Counted from the stretch's first letter, positions 32,654 through 41,924 are shown. The stretch: 55,570 bases of DNA from Syntrophaceae bacterium (GCA_003142295.1 PLLV01000090.1:1-55570); one strand, 5' to 3'. Notes: generated from the sequence alone by a model not told the origin. Numbers and translations are program-made.

Positions 32654-34399
32654 ATGGGTGTTAAACTGGCCAAGACAGCGGGATTTTGTATGGGCGTGAG
32701 AAGGGCCGTCGATCTCGTTCTTGATATTGCCCAGCGCAAAGGAAAAGAAGATATCTATACGTATGGCCCCCTGATTCACAATCCCCAGACTGTTGAACTC
32801 CTGAGGACAAGGGGAATTATTCCGGTAAGTGATATCGACGATATTGATGCATCTGAAAAAAGCTCCACGATCATAATCAGGGCCCACGGCATATCCCCGG
32901 AGGAGAGAAATAAGATCGGGGAGAAAGGAATCAAAATCGTTGATGCCACCTGTCCTAAAGTAGCTCATGTTCAGGCTATTATCAAGAAGCACGCATCATC
33001 GAACTATGCGGTTCTAATCATCGGCGACAGGGAACACCCGGAGGTTAATGGTCTTCTGGGGTATGCCTATGGCAAAGGCTTCGTTATCGGCAGCGCGGAA
33101 GAGGTTGATAATCTCCCGCTCCTGGATAAGGTGTGTGTAGTTGCTCAGACCACGAAGAGTACGGACGAGTTTATTGACATTGTGGAGAAGATCAAGACAA
33201 GGTTTCCTGACTCTGTGATTTTCGATACTATTTGTGATTCCACGGAAAAGAGGCAGTCGGAGGTTAAGGCTCTGGCCGCAGAAATGGATGCCGTATTTAT
33301 CGTCGGCGGCAGGAACAGTGCAAATACAAAAAGGCTGGTCAGGATTTCACAGCTTGAGTGTAAGCCGACGTTTCACATCGAGACTGCAGATGAATTAAAC
33401 GACATTCCCTCAAGCCAGTATGAGAAGATCGGTATTTCCGCAGGCGCATCGACGCCCAACTGGATCATTAACAGGGTCTTTGACGCTGTTACAAGCCATC
33501 AGGATGAGAAACAGAAGCAGGTAAAGAGGCTATTCAACTTCTGGGTATTCGCAGTCAAGACGGAGATCTATTCTGCTATTGGAGCAGGATGTCTGTCTTT
33601 CTCAAGCATGCTCTTGCAGAGACTCCCTGTGAATATATTGAATATTCTGACAACGTCCCTTTATGTATATGCCATGCATACACTCAACCGGCTCATCAAC
33701 AGAAAAACGAGCACCATCATCGGATCATTCAGGGAAGAATCTTATCTCAAACATGAAAAGGCTTATGTGTCGGCGGCAATAGTGTCTCTGGTTCTGGCCC
33801 TGACAATTTCCTTCATTGCAGGCTTGAATGCCTTCATATTGCTTTTCTTGATTTCCATTTTTGGCGTGCTTTATAATACGAAAATACTGCCGGGGAACCT
33901 GCGTTTCAAGAGTCTTAAAGACCTGCCGGGTTCCAAGAACATTTTCATGGCTATGGCCTGGGCAGCTGTTGTGGCAGTGCTGCCGCAGTTAGAAATTAGT
34001 CTCTCCGTTACCGCCGGTATGCTTGTGGCTTTTCTCTTTACCTTCGGCATTGTCTTCGTCCGCTCTGCCATATCTGATATCCTGGATATCCAGAGCGATA
34101 GGCTCATCGGTCGGGAGACGATACCTGTTCTGATAGGCAAGAAAACCACCCAGATTCTGTTGCAGGGAATACTCGTTTTGCTGGTCATTTTGCTCAGCGT
34201 ATCCAATACCTTAGGGTGGACTCCCTCACTGAGTTTTACCCTCTTAGTGTGCATATTTTTTATGTGGATTTATTTCAGGCTTTATGTTAGAAGGGCGTCA
34301 TTTTCCGGCGTTGTTCAGGAGGGTATTCTCGAGACCAGCTATATCATAGCTGGCATAAGTTCCCTGGTCTGGCTTTGTCTGGCAAGGTATTTGGGCTGA
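32654..34399 (+). CDS. ispH: IspH fused to a UbiA-type prenyltransferase domain
   Basis: 581 residues. Residues 1-285 are IspH, the last MEP-pathway enzyme, which reduces HMBPP to IPP and DMAPP using a [4Fe-4S] cluster. The three cluster cysteines are present (Cys12 in GFCMGV, Cys100 in DATCPKV, Cys194 in DTICDST), as is the HPE active-site motif (128-130). After a short linker, residues about 300-581 hold seven to eight membrane helices of UbiA type: N345-x3-N349 in place of the usual first Asp-rich motif, YNTKILPGN and a good second motif DILDIQSDRLIGRETIPV. The Asn variation makes the prenyl acceptor and activity uncertain. One uninterrupted reading frame, so this is a true fusion. Confidence 0.92.
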   Translation: MGVKLAKTAGFCMGVRRAVDLVLDIAQRKGKEDIYTYGPLIHNPQTVELLRTRGIIPVSDIDDIDASEKSSTIIIRAHGISPEERNKIGEKGIKIVDATCPKVAHVQAIIKKHASSNYAVLIIGDREHPEVNGLLGYAYGKGFVIGSAEEVDNLPLLDKVCVVAQTTKSTDEFIDIVEKIKTRFPDSVIFDTICDSTEKRQSEVKALAAEMDAVFIVGGRNSANTKRLVRISQLECKPTFHIETADELNDIPSSQYEKIGISAGASTPNWIINRVFDAVTSHQDEKQKQVKRLFNFWVFAVKTEIYSAIGAGCLSFSSMLLQRLPVNILNILTTSLYVYAMHTLNRLINRKTSTIIGSFREESYLKHEKAYVSAAIVSLVLALTISFIAGLNAFILLFLISIFGVLYNTKILPGNLRFKSLKDLPGSKNIFMAMAWAAVVAVLPQLEISLSVTAGMLVAFLFTFGIVFVRSAISDILDIQSDRLIGRETIPVLIGKKTTQILLQGILVLLVILLSVSNTLGWTPSLSFTLLVCIFFMWIYFRLYVRRASFSGVVQEGILETSYIIAGISSLVWLCLARYLG

Positions 34400-34422
34400 A
34401 TAATAACGCGGGGGCGGCAATT

Positions 34423-35013
34423 GTGACGAGAAAGACATTTCTTTTTCCTTTAATGATGCTTCTGCTATCTGCGCTTGTCGGCTGCGGAGGAATCCGCTAT
34501 TCCCATGTCGCCCCGGAAGCAAAGGATTTCCATCCCAAAAGAGTCGGTGTGCTGTCCGCTGATGTGGGGACATATGAAGAGGCAAGAGGGGTAATTGACC
34601 AGATCATCGCAGGTGTGCTCGTTGATACAAAGTGGTTTACTGATGTTGTTGCTGCGGATAAAATGAATAACCGGATTAAGTCCAGTGAGGAACTTCAGAA
34701 GGTGTTTGTCGATTATATCTCCAAGCTCAGAGCAGTCAACTTTTCCGATCCTGATCTGAGTCGCAAGCTCGGTGAAATGATAAAAGTCGATGCCTTCCTG
34801 TTGGTCAACGTTGATTACTGGAATTACACTAAGGAAAACGATGACAAGGTAGCCAAAGTAGTCATGGGCGTCAAAATGATCGATGCAGCTTCCGGCAAAA
34901 TAATGTGGAATGCAGGGCATCATGAAGCAGAGGCCTATATACTTATGAAACCTGCCCTTCCTGATGTGGCAAAGAGCCTCGTCAAAAAGATGATAAAAGA
35001 GATGCCCCATTAA
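34423..35013 (+). CDS. Predicted lipoprotein, unknown function
   Basis: From GTG 34423 the protein is 196 residues, beginning with a basic n-region, a hydrophobic stretch (FLFPLMMLLLSALVG) and a lipobox LVGC. An ATG 48 bases upstream would put the signal inside the chain and overlaps the end of ispH, so GTG is preferred, although its SD is poor (GGGGGC). The mature part has alpha/beta character with KRVGVLSADVGTYEEARG and VDAFLLVNVDYWNY, similar to the DUF799/GNA1162-like lipoprotein style, but I cannot name a family with certainty. Confidence 0.7.
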   Translation: MTRKTFLFPLMMLLLSALVGCGGIRYSHVAPEAKDFHPKRVGVLSADVGTYEEARGVIDQIIAGVLVDTKWFTDVVAADKMNNRIKSSEELQKVFVDYISKLRAVNFSDPDLSRKLGEMIKVDAFLLVNVDYWNYTKENDDKVAKVVMGVKMIDAASGKIMWNAGHHEAEAYILMKPALPDVAKSLVKKMIKEMPH

Positions 35014-35103
35014 TCCGAGGGCACCTATAAAGAGACCAGGGGCAAACTTTTTTGATCGTCTACAGCTTGCCCTTGATGCTGTTAATGAATGGAGGTTATG
35101 TAT

Positions 35104-35328
35104 ATGAAAGAAGAAGTACGCAGTGCAATAGAGCGTATCCGGCCCAATCTGCAGGCGGACGGAGGTGACGTTGAGCTTGTTGACGTGAATGATGAAGGTA
35201 TTGTCAAAGTGAAACTTCTGGGAGCCTGCCGCGGCTGTCCCATGTCGCAAATGACCCTGAAAATGGGGATACAGAAATATTTGCAGAAGGAAGTTCCTGG
35301 AGTAAAAGACGTCGTTTCCGTGACGTAA
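35104..35328 (+). CDS. NifU C-terminal domain (Nfu-type) iron-sulfur protein
   Basis: 74 residues from ATG 35104. GGAGG lies 8 bases upstream, which makes this start better than the two in-frame ATGs before it. The domain reads RPNLQADGGDVELVDV and carries the CRGCP motif whose two cysteines hold a bridging [4Fe-4S] cluster between subunits. Such proteins act as Fe-S carriers. A two-cluster ferredoxin gene follows 62 bases later. Confidence 0.93.
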   Translation: MKEEVRSAIERIRPNLQADGGDVELVDVNDEGIVKVKLLGACRGCPMSQMTLKMGIQKYLQKEVPGVKDVVSVT

Positions 35329-35378
35329 ATTTTTCAGTAAGGGTCTTTATCTAAAAAACCCATAGAGTAAAAAAATAA

Positions 35379-35570
<192 letters not shown>

Positions 35571-35596
35571 AGTCAAGACCAGCATATGAGGTCAAA

Positions 35597-35650
35597 AGGG
35601 GAAGCCATTCGCCTTGGTCAAGGTCGGGTGCTTTCCCCTCGTTTGTTTTT
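35597..35650 (+). terminator. Intrinsic terminator after the ferredoxin gene
   Basis: GGGGAAGC (35598-35605) pairs with GCTTTCCCC (35630-35638) with one bulged T, then GTTTGTTTTT follows. It closes the lipoprotein/Nfu/ferredoxin group. Confidence 0.6.
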
Positions 35651-35681
35651 ACTGATGCCCTTCCATTGAACGACTTCCACT

Positions 35682-35763
35682 TGTCATTTCGACTGAGAGG
35701 AGAAATTTTGCAACCTGTGCATAGCAAGCAAAATTCCTCGTCGCTTTTCTTTTTGGAATGACA
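35682..35763. repeat. Inverted-repeat element, TGTCATTTC family
   Basis: It begins TGTCATTTCGACTGAGAGG and ends TTTTTGGAATGACA. The inner segment has AAATTTTG mirrored by CAAAATT. The same element type lies at 2833-2956, with a half copy near 27105. It sits between the ferredoxin terminator and tmk. Confidence 0.6.
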
Positions 35764-35809
35764 TAAAATACATATCTCTATTAAAAAGTCTCCGGTTAAG
35801 ATTGTCACT

Positions 35810-36472
35810 ATGGAACGATTTATCACCTTTGAAGGCATCGAAGGTTGCGGGAAATCAACCCAGGTAAACCTCGCTGGAAGCTATCTTAAACAGCACAGTA
35901 TACCGTTTATCACTACAGAAGAGCCGGGAGGAACGCCCATCGGAAGAAGGGTCAGAGAGATGCTCCTGAATAAAGCCCCATATGATTCAGCAAATAATAA
36001 GATGTGCGCTGAAACTGAGCTTCTTCTCTTCTCCGCGGCCAGGGCACAGCATGTCAGAGAGGTGATTCTTCCAGCATTAAAAGATGGAAAAGTGATATTA
36101 TGTGACCGGTTTTCTGATGCAACGATTGCCTACCAGGGTTTCGGCAGGGGCTTAGATATCGACTTGATCAGACTCATTAACGACTTTTCTTCCGATGGTC
36201 TGAAGCCGGACTTCACACTTCTTTTTGATCTGCCGGTTGAGATGGGTCTAAAAAGGGCCATGGAAAGAATTTCCAGCAATAAGGGGATTCCAGCGGAAGA
36301 TCGATTTGAGAGGGAGGCATTGGAGTTTCACAGCAGAGTGAGGGAGGGTTATCTGTCCCTTGTGAGAAACGAACCTGATCGATTCCGAATCGTCGATGCG
36401 TCAAAGGATATCGAATCTGTCCATCATGAAGTCTGTGTCCATCTCTCACAATTCACAAACGAGAAGCTCTAA
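35810..36472 (+). CDS. tmk: Thymidylate kinase
   Basis: 220 residues. FEGIEGCGKSTQ (P-loop), the TTEEPGGTPIGRRVRE substrate segment, LCDRFSDATIAYQGFGRG (dTMP-binding DR-Y/F motif) and a LID segment with RISSNKGIPAEDRFE are present. The enzyme phosphorylates dTMP to dTDP. No SD is obvious before ATG 35810. It begins the classic tmk-holB-ricT(PSP1)-metG order, although a hairpin lies between tmk and holB. Confidence 0.95.
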   Translation: MERFITFEGIEGCGKSTQVNLAGSYLKQHSIPFITTEEPGGTPIGRRVREMLLNKAPYDSANNKMCAETELLLFSAARAQHVREVILPALKDGKVILCDRFSDATIAYQGFGRGLDIDLIRLINDFSSDGLKPDFTLLFDLPVEMGLKRAMERISSNKGIPAEDRFEREALEFHSRVREGYLSLVRNEPDRFRIVDASKDIESVHHEVCVHLSQFTNEKL

Positions 36473-36501
36473 GTATAAAATCCCAATTCTTAAAACAGCA
36501 T

Positions 36502-36535
36502 CAAAATTCTCATAGCCAAACCTATGGGATTTTTG
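36502..36535 (+). terminator. Hairpin between tmk and holB
   Basis: CAAAAT-TCT-CATAG-N6-CTATG-GG-ATTTTTG folds into an imperfect stem with a T-run on the 3' side. It may terminate some tmk transcripts or act as a processing site. Confidence 0.45.
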
Positions 36536-36581
36536 ATATGAGAGTTCCTGTATTGTTTAGACCTCAGAAAAGGTTGGTTTC

Positions 36582-37571
36582 ATGTCTTTCAAAGATATTT
36601 ATGGTCATGAAAAACAGGTAAAGGTCCTTCAAACGGCGATGGCAAGGGATCGTATTCCCCATGCGTATCTTTTTTACGGCGCGGAAGGTGTCGGGAAAAG
36701 GACCGTGGCGGAGGTATTTGCCAAGGCACTGAATTGCGCAACGGGGCGGGACAGCCTCGATGCGTGCGATGTATGTCCTTCCTGCCTGAAGATAGATCAC
36801 GGGAATCATTCCGATGTTATTACGATAAGGGCTCAAGGGCAATTCATAAAAATTCAGGAAATCAGAGAACTCCAGGAGCAGATGAAATTCAGCCCCTTTG
36901 AAGGAGGGAAACGAATTTTTATCATCGGAGATGCTGACAGGATGAATATCGCTTCTGCTAATGCCATCCTGAAAACACTTGAAGAGCCCTCGGCATCAAA
37001 TATATTGGTATTGCTCACTTCACGCCCCCATCAGCTTCCTGCTACTGTTCTATCCAGGTGCCAGCACTTGAGGTTTAATCCACTTAGGCGGGAAACTGTT
37101 GCTTCGTTCTTAGAGGAAAAATTATCACTGGACCGTAAATTGGCCCATTCGATCGCCTTATCGTCGGGCGGCAGCATCGGGAAGGCCCGGGCAATGAATG
37201 ATGAGTCATATCTGACAACAAGGGCGACAGTCCTTGATATAATTGCAAGGATCAAAACGAAAAATCCCCTCGAGCTGTTAGCCGCTCTCAATGATTTTGG
37301 ACAGGAAAGAAAAGATATTATGGAAAGGCTCGGCATCTTAATGACCGGTTACAGGGATGCATTGGTGTATAAGGAAACCGGCGATGCGGACAGTCTTATC
37401 AATCAGGATTATATTGATATCATAAAGTCTGTTGCCGAGAGTGAATCGGGCCGCGATATTGTGAGCTGCATAAGGGCTGTGGATCGGGCATTCCACACAC
37501 TAAATCAGAATGCCAATAAACAATTGACTTTAGAGGTCATGATGTTTACACTTGGTAGGTATCGTGAATAA
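36582..37571 (+). CDS. holB: DNA polymerase III delta' subunit
   Basis: 329 residues of clamp-loader AAA+ type. YGAEGVGKRT (Walker A), a Cys4 zinc module (CATGRD...CDVCPSC), IIGDADRMNIASANAILKTLEEP (Walker B plus the SRC-like region) and TSRPHQLPATVLSRCQ are present. It loads the beta clamp with gamma/tau and delta. The end lies 102 bases upstream of the RicT-like start codon. Confidence 0.93.
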   Translation: MSFKDIYGHEKQVKVLQTAMARDRIPHAYLFYGAEGVGKRTVAEVFAKALNCATGRDSLDACDVCPSCLKIDHGNHSDVITIRAQGQFIKIQEIRELQEQMKFSPFEGGKRIFIIGDADRMNIASANAILKTLEEPSASNILVLLTSRPHQLPATVLSRCQHLRFNPLRRETVASFLEEKLSLDRKLAHSIALSSGGSIGKARAMNDESYLTTRATVLDIIARIKTKNPLELLAALNDFGQERKDIMERLGILMTGYRDALVYKETGDADSLINQDYIDIIKSVAESESGRDIVSCIRAVDRAFHTLNQNANKQLTLEVMMFTLGRYRE

Positions 37572-37673
37572 TTGGTTTTCTGTCATTACACAGGTAGCAG
37601 CATCCAACCTACCGACAAATGGGTAATGGCTGATTAAGACCAGTTCGAGTAACGGGAAAAGGAGCAAGTAAAT

Positions 37674-38462
37674 CTGAAAAATATTGTCGGCATAAAGTTT
37701 CGAAAAGATGGAAAGATATATAACTTTGAAGCTGCTGATCTCCAGCTTGCGAAAAACGATCAGGTTATTGTCAATACGGAAAACGGCATGTCTTGGGGTA
37801 CAATTATTACTCCAGTGATGCCTGTGCCGATTAATAAACTGCCGAATGGTCTCAAGAGTGTCGTCCGCAAGGTTACAGAGGAAGATTTCAGAATCAAGAA
37901 AGAGAATGAAACCCTGGAACAGGAGTCCCGCCAATTCTGCCTGGAGAAAATCAAGGCACGGGATCTTCCCATGAAGCTGATTGACGTGGAATGTCTCTTC
38001 GATAAGAGCCAGATAGTATTTTATTTCACAGCGGAAAGCCGGGTAGATTTTCGGGAACTCGTAAAGGATCTGGTTCAGCAGTTCAAGATGAGGATTGAGT
38101 TAAGGCAGATTGGCGCCCGTCATGAAGCCCGGATGATAGGGGGTCTGGGGATTTGCGGCAGAGAAGTATGTTGTGCGAATTCGATCCCCAATCTGGACCG
38201 GGTATCCGTCAAGATGGCCAAAGAACAGAGTGTGTCTCTGAATCCGGAAAAAATTTCAGGCCTCTGCGGGAGATTGATGTGTTGCTTGGCCTTTGAATTT
38301 GAGGGGTATCAAGATATGAAAAAACACATACCAAAGTGCGGCAAGGTCATAAATGCTCCTGAAGGGCGCGGCAAGATCATAAGGCAAAATATCCTCAAGG
38401 GTGAAATAGTTGTCGAGCTGGAAAGCGGTAAAGAGATTACAGTTAATATAAAAGACTTGTAG
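37674..38462 (+). CDS. PSP1-domain (RicT/YaaT-like) protein, CTG start likely
   Basis: Family homology begins before the first ATG (37788): NIVGIKFRKDGKIYNFEAAD is the typical N-terminus of PSP1 proteins. The frame is open only from 37653 and has no ATG, GTG or TTG there, so the CTG at 37674, 9 bases after GGAG, is the best start and gives 262 residues. The central region carries the conserved cysteines (GICGREVCCA and GLCGRLMCCLAFEFE), which bind an Fe-S cluster in B. subtilis RicT, part of a complex that affects RNase Y and phosphorelay activity. Order holB-ricT-metG is conserved in Firmicutes and related bacteria. Confidence 0.85.
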   Translation: MKNIVGIKFRKDGKIYNFEAADLQLAKNDQVIVNTENGMSWGTIITPVMPVPINKLPNGLKSVVRKVTEEDFRIKKENETLEQESRQFCLEKIKARDLPMKLIDVECLFDKSQIVFYFTAESRVDFRELVKDLVQQFKMRIELRQIGARHEARMIGGLGICGREVCCANSIPNLDRVSVKMAKEQSVSLNPEKISGLCGRLMCCLAFEFEGYQDMKKHIPKCGKVINAPEGRGKIIRQNILKGEIVVELESGKEITVNIKDL

Positions 38463-38523
38463 ATGTGGGATTTTGCAGCTCTCTGTTGATGCCGGCGGCT
38501 TTTTAAAAAGAGAGGGATTGTTT

Positions 38524-40428
38524 GTGGAGAAAGCTTATTATATTACGACGCCGATATATTACGTCAATGCCTCGCCGCATATAGGCCATGCCTATACGAC
38601 TATTGTTGCCGATGTTCTGGCCAGGTATCATCGCCTTTCCGGATACAGGGTATTTTTTTTGACCGGTACGGATGAGCATGGTGACAAGATCGTCGAAGCC
38701 GCCCGGGGAGCCAACACAACCCCTAAAGAATATGCAGACCGCATCAGCGCCCAGTTCAGGAACCTATGGCCGCAGCTTGCCGTCACCAATGACTATTTCA
38801 TCAGGACCACCGATACAAACCACGTCGACACTGTCAGACTGATTCTCAAGAAGGTCTATGACGCCGGGGACATCTACTTCGGAAAATACGAGGGATACTA
38901 CTGCGTAGGCTGTGAACGATTTTACACGGAGAAAGAGCTGGTGAACGGGCTCTGTCCCGATCATAATGCAGCCCCGGAGTATCGGGAAGAGAGTAATTAC
39001 TTTTTCAAGATGAGCAAGTATAAGGACTGGCTGATAGAGTATATCAAAGATCACCCGGATTTCATCAGGCCGGAGCGTTACAAGAATGAGGTCCTTGCCT
39101 TCTTGAGGGAGCCGCTGGAAGATTTATGCATATCGAGACCGAAGAGCAGGTTGAACTGGGGAATAACTCTGCCCTTTGATGAAGACTACGTGACGTATGT
39201 CTGGTTTGATGCCCTCATCAATTATATTACGGGACCGGGTTATCCGGACGGCGAAAAGTTCAGGGTATTCTGGCCTAATGCCCAGCATCTTATCGCGAAG
39301 GATATCCTCAAGCCGCACGGCATTTACTGGCCCACCATGCTGAAAGCCGCAGGGATTGAGCCTTACCGGCATCTCAACGTCCATGGCTACTGGATCGTCG
39401 ACCAGAGCAAGATGTCGAAAAGCCTCGGCAATGTGATCAAGCCCCTGGATTTAAAAGATACATATGGCCTCGACCCCTTCCGTTATTTTCTTCTTCGGGA
39501 GATGGTTTTTGGTCTTGATTCCAGTTTCAGCGAAGAGAGCTTCGTCCAGAGGATCAACTCGGATCTGGCCAATGATCTTGGCAATCTGGTGAGCAGGACC
39601 ATGACGATGGCTATGAAATACTGCGCCGGAAAAGTGCCTGAAGCGCATACTCAAACTGAAGAAGACAGGCTGCTTGTGGCGGCTGCAGGCAAGGCCGTTG
39701 CTGAGGTGGAGAACTGTTTCCAGGAACTTACGCTCCACAGGGCCTTGATTGCCATCTGGGATTTTATCAACGTGACGAATAAATATATCGTCGAGCAGGA
39801 GCCGTGGAGACTTGGTCAGGATACGGCAAATAAGAGCCGGCTGGAGACTGTTATCTACAATCTCCTCGAATCGCTTCGTATCATTGCCATCCTGGTCTCT
39901 CCTTTCATGCCTGGTTCGGCAGAGAAGATTATGGATCAGTTGGGCATCACGAGCGCAGATTCGCAGGATTTTGACAGTATCCGAAGCTGGGGAGGGATCA
40001 CGCATGGAAAAAGTATCAAGAGATCTGATGCGCTCTTCCCGAGGGTTAAATTTGAAAAAGAAAGGGAGAAACCGGAGGTGACAGAGAAAGAGATTCAACC
40101 GGTAAAGCCGCTAATGGATTATGCAGATTTCGAGAAGGTGGACCTTCGCGTTGCCAAGGTCATCGAGGCGGAGGCCGTTCCCAAATCCAGCAAGCTCCTG
40201 AAGCTCACGATCGATATGGGTGAAAAAAGGACTCTTGTGGCGGGCATAGCAAAGGATTACAAGCCGGAAGACCTCATCGGGAAAAAAATCGTCGTTGTGG
40301 CAAACCTGAAACCGACAAAGATGATGGGTATAGAATCCCAGGCTATGCTCCTTGCTGCCGATACGGAAGATGGCCTGACGCTCCTGTGTTTCGATAGAGA
40401 ACCCGTCACGGGGGCAAGAATCCGGTAA
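38524..40428 (+). CDS. metG: Methionyl-tRNA synthetase
   Basis: 634 residues from GTG 38524, preceded by AGAGGG with 7-nt spacing. The longer frame starting TTG 38473 has no SD and adds non-family residues. YITTPIYYVNASPHIGHAYT holds the class I HIGH-type motif; the zinc knuckle (CVGCERF, then CPDH) is partial, and QSKMSKSLGN is the KMSKS motif. A C-terminal EMAP/Arc1p-like tRNA-binding domain (about 535-634, with DLRVAKVIEAEAVPKS) is fused. It charges initiator and elongator tRNA-Met. Confidence 0.97.
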   Translation: MEKAYYITTPIYYVNASPHIGHAYTTIVADVLARYHRLSGYRVFFLTGTDEHGDKIVEAARGANTTPKEYADRISAQFRNLWPQLAVTNDYFIRTTDTNHVDTVRLILKKVYDAGDIYFGKYEGYYCVGCERFYTEKELVNGLCPDHNAAPEYREESNYFFKMSKYKDWLIEYIKDHPDFIRPERYKNEVLAFLREPLEDLCISRPKSRLNWGITLPFDEDYVTYVWFDALINYITGPGYPDGEKFRVFWPNAQHLIAKDILKPHGIYWPTMLKAAGIEPYRHLNVHGYWIVDQSKMSKSLGNVIKPLDLKDTYGLDPFRYFLLREMVFGLDSSFSEESFVQRINSDLANDLGNLVSRTMTMAMKYCAGKVPEAHTQTEEDRLLVAAAGKAVAEVENCFQELTLHRALIAIWDFINVTNKYIVEQEPWRLGQDTANKSRLETVIYNLLESLRIIAILVSPFMPGSAEKIMDQLGITSADSQDFDSIRSWGGITHGKSIKRSDALFPRVKFEKEREKPEVTEKEIQPVKPLMDYADFEKVDLRVAKVIEAEAVPKSSKLLKLTIDMGEKRTLVAGIAKDYKPEDLIGKKIVVVANLKPTKMMGIESQAMLLAADTEDGLTLLCFDREPVTGARIR

Positions 40429-40482
40429 ACGGGTGATTCCTCATAGCCAGAATGAATCAGAGACATCCTTATCTCAACAGCA

Positions 40483-41352
40483 ATGAATGAAAAACCTCAT
40501 CCGGAAGATATAGCCGGCGGCCAGGCTATTATAGAAGGCGTAATGATGCGGCACGGGAATAAGATCGCAGCCGCCGTAAGAAAGCCTGACAAAGAAATAG
40601 CTATCCGGGAACAGTATTATGTTCCGCTTACCAAGAGATATAAATGTCTGGGGCTGGCATTTATACGCGGATCCGTCACCCTTTTGGAAATGATGGTGAT
40701 CGGTATGAAATGCCTTATGTATTCTGCCGAGCTGGCCTTGACGGAAAATGATGTGAAGCCGAAAAAATGGGAAATGACAATTTCAGTCATAATTGGTTTG
40801 GGCACGGCCATATTTTTTTTCGTTGTCGTCCCCGCTTACTGCTTTTCAGTGTTGAAAGGTTTCATATCAAGCACAATTCTCTTGAACATAGTAGAGGGTT
40901 TTATTCGTCTGGGGATTTTCCTGTGTTTCCTGGGTACCACCCTTTTGATGGAAGACATGAGGCGGGTATTCATGTATCATGGGGCGGAGCATAAGACCGT
41001 ATTCGCCTGGGAAAATGGTCAGGAATTGACCGTGGAAAATATCAAGAAATTCTCTACACGCCATCCGCGCTGCGGGACGAGTTTTGTCCTCGTCGTTATG
41101 ATCACGGCAATCCTGGTATTTTCACTCCTCGGGAGGCCTGACTTTGTGCACAGAGTTTTCTATAAACTCATGCTGCTTCCTGTTATTGCCGGAATTTCAT
41201 ATGAGATTATTCGCTTTACCGGAAGAAAGAGAGACTTGAAATGGGTACAAATCTTGAGCTGGCCGGGATTACTATTGCAAAAGATCACCACTAGGGAGCC
41301 AACGGACGACCAAATCGAAACAGCCATTGCCGCAATGAAGAAGGTCATTTAG
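40483..41352 (+). CDS. DUF1385 membrane protein
   Basis: 289 residues. GGQAIIEGVMMRHGNKIAAAVR is the DUF1385 signature. Several membrane segments follow (IIGLGTAIFFFVVVPAYC, then LGIFLCFLGTTLL), plus YHGAEHKTVFAWENGQELTV, which contains the conserved EHK. The function is unknown. The gene is often seen near prfA, rpmE or translation genes, and here it follows metG by 54 bases. No SD stronger than a weak purine run. Confidence 0.9.
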   Translation: MNEKPHPEDIAGGQAIIEGVMMRHGNKIAAAVRKPDKEIAIREQYYVPLTKRYKCLGLAFIRGSVTLLEMMVIGMKCLMYSAELALTENDVKPKKWEMTISVIIGLGTAIFFFVVVPAYCFSVLKGFISSTILLNIVEGFIRLGIFLCFLGTTLLMEDMRRVFMYHGAEHKTVFAWENGQELTVENIKKFSTRHPRCGTSFVLVVMITAILVFSLLGRPDFVHRVFYKLMLLPVIAGISYEIIRFTGRKRDLKWVQILSWPGLLLQKITTREPTDDQIETAIAAMKKVI

Positions 41353-41361
41353 GTGCCGAAA

Positions 41362-41454
41362 ATGAAAGTAAAACAGTTGGCAAAAGAGAGTTTTCTTATT
41401 CCTGCAATTTTAGTGTTGTCCTTCATAGCCTTATCAACCCTTAAATTCATCTAA
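41362..41454 (+). CDS. Possible 30-aa membrane peptide
   Basis: MKVKQLAKESFLIPAILVLS followed by FIALSTLKFI: basic N-terminus plus one hydrophobic helix. The ATG is 9 bases after the DUF1385 stop, without a clear SD. It may be a small membrane protein or chance. Confidence 0.35.
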   Translation: MKVKQLAKESFLIPAILVLSFIALSTLKFI

Positions 41455-41464
41455 ATTCATCTCC

Positions 41465-41602
41465 ATGGATGATGAAAGATTCGTTCACCTAAAGAAGTTG
41501 ATACAGTACAACATGGCAATGCGGAACGTGTCGATGCCGAACTTCGGCGTCCTGCCTTCAGCTGATATGGAGCGGTGCATATTTAAAATACAGGATATAT
41601 AG
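41465..41602 (+). CDS. Possible 45-aa small protein
   Basis: An open reading from ATG 41465 to the stop 6 bases before the next gene, starting MDDERFVHLKKLIQYNMAMR. No SD is visible and I recognise no family. Listed because it is tightly packed between two same-strand genes. Confidence 0.3.
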   Translation: MDDERFVHLKKLIQYNMAMRNVSMPNFGVLPSADMERCIFKIQDI

Positions 41603-41608
41603 GTTAGT

Positions 41609-41839
41609 ATGTCTGAATCTGAAGATCCAAAAATAAAAAAAGCAAATATCCGCCTGACGGACGGATCCCACGTAAAAGGTCAGATTAATATCAAGGACCA
41701 TGACAGGCTTTCCGACCTGCTCAATGTCGGCGAAGACCCTTTTATCGTCTTATTCAATGCTACAATCCCTGGCGGTCTCGGTGGAAAGGTAATTTTCGTC
41801 AGCAAGAGTCAGATTCTGTGGATCTGCCCCGAAGACTGA
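41609..41839 (+). CDS. Conserved hypothetical protein, 76 aa
   Basis: A small beta-rich protein beginning MSESEDPKIKKANIRLTDGS, with VKGQINIKDHDRLSDLL, PFIVLFNATIPGG and GKVIFVSKSQILWICPED. The pattern (an RLTDGS opening, then a DRLSDLL hinge, then a VIFVSKSQILWI strand) resembles small proteins called DUF6812 or PilZ-like in databases, but I cannot be certain. It has no cysteine cluster or membrane segment. SD weak (AGG). Confidence 0.6.
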   Translation: MSESEDPKIKKANIRLTDGSHVKGQINIKDHDRLSDLLNVGEDPFIVLFNATIPGGLGGKVIFVSKSQILWICPED

Positions 41840-41924
41840 ATATAACTATCGTCCATTATTCCTTCGCCTCCAAATCCAAGGATAAACGAAATCAATTATA
41901 CCTCGGCAACATTCGTGTGGGAGT

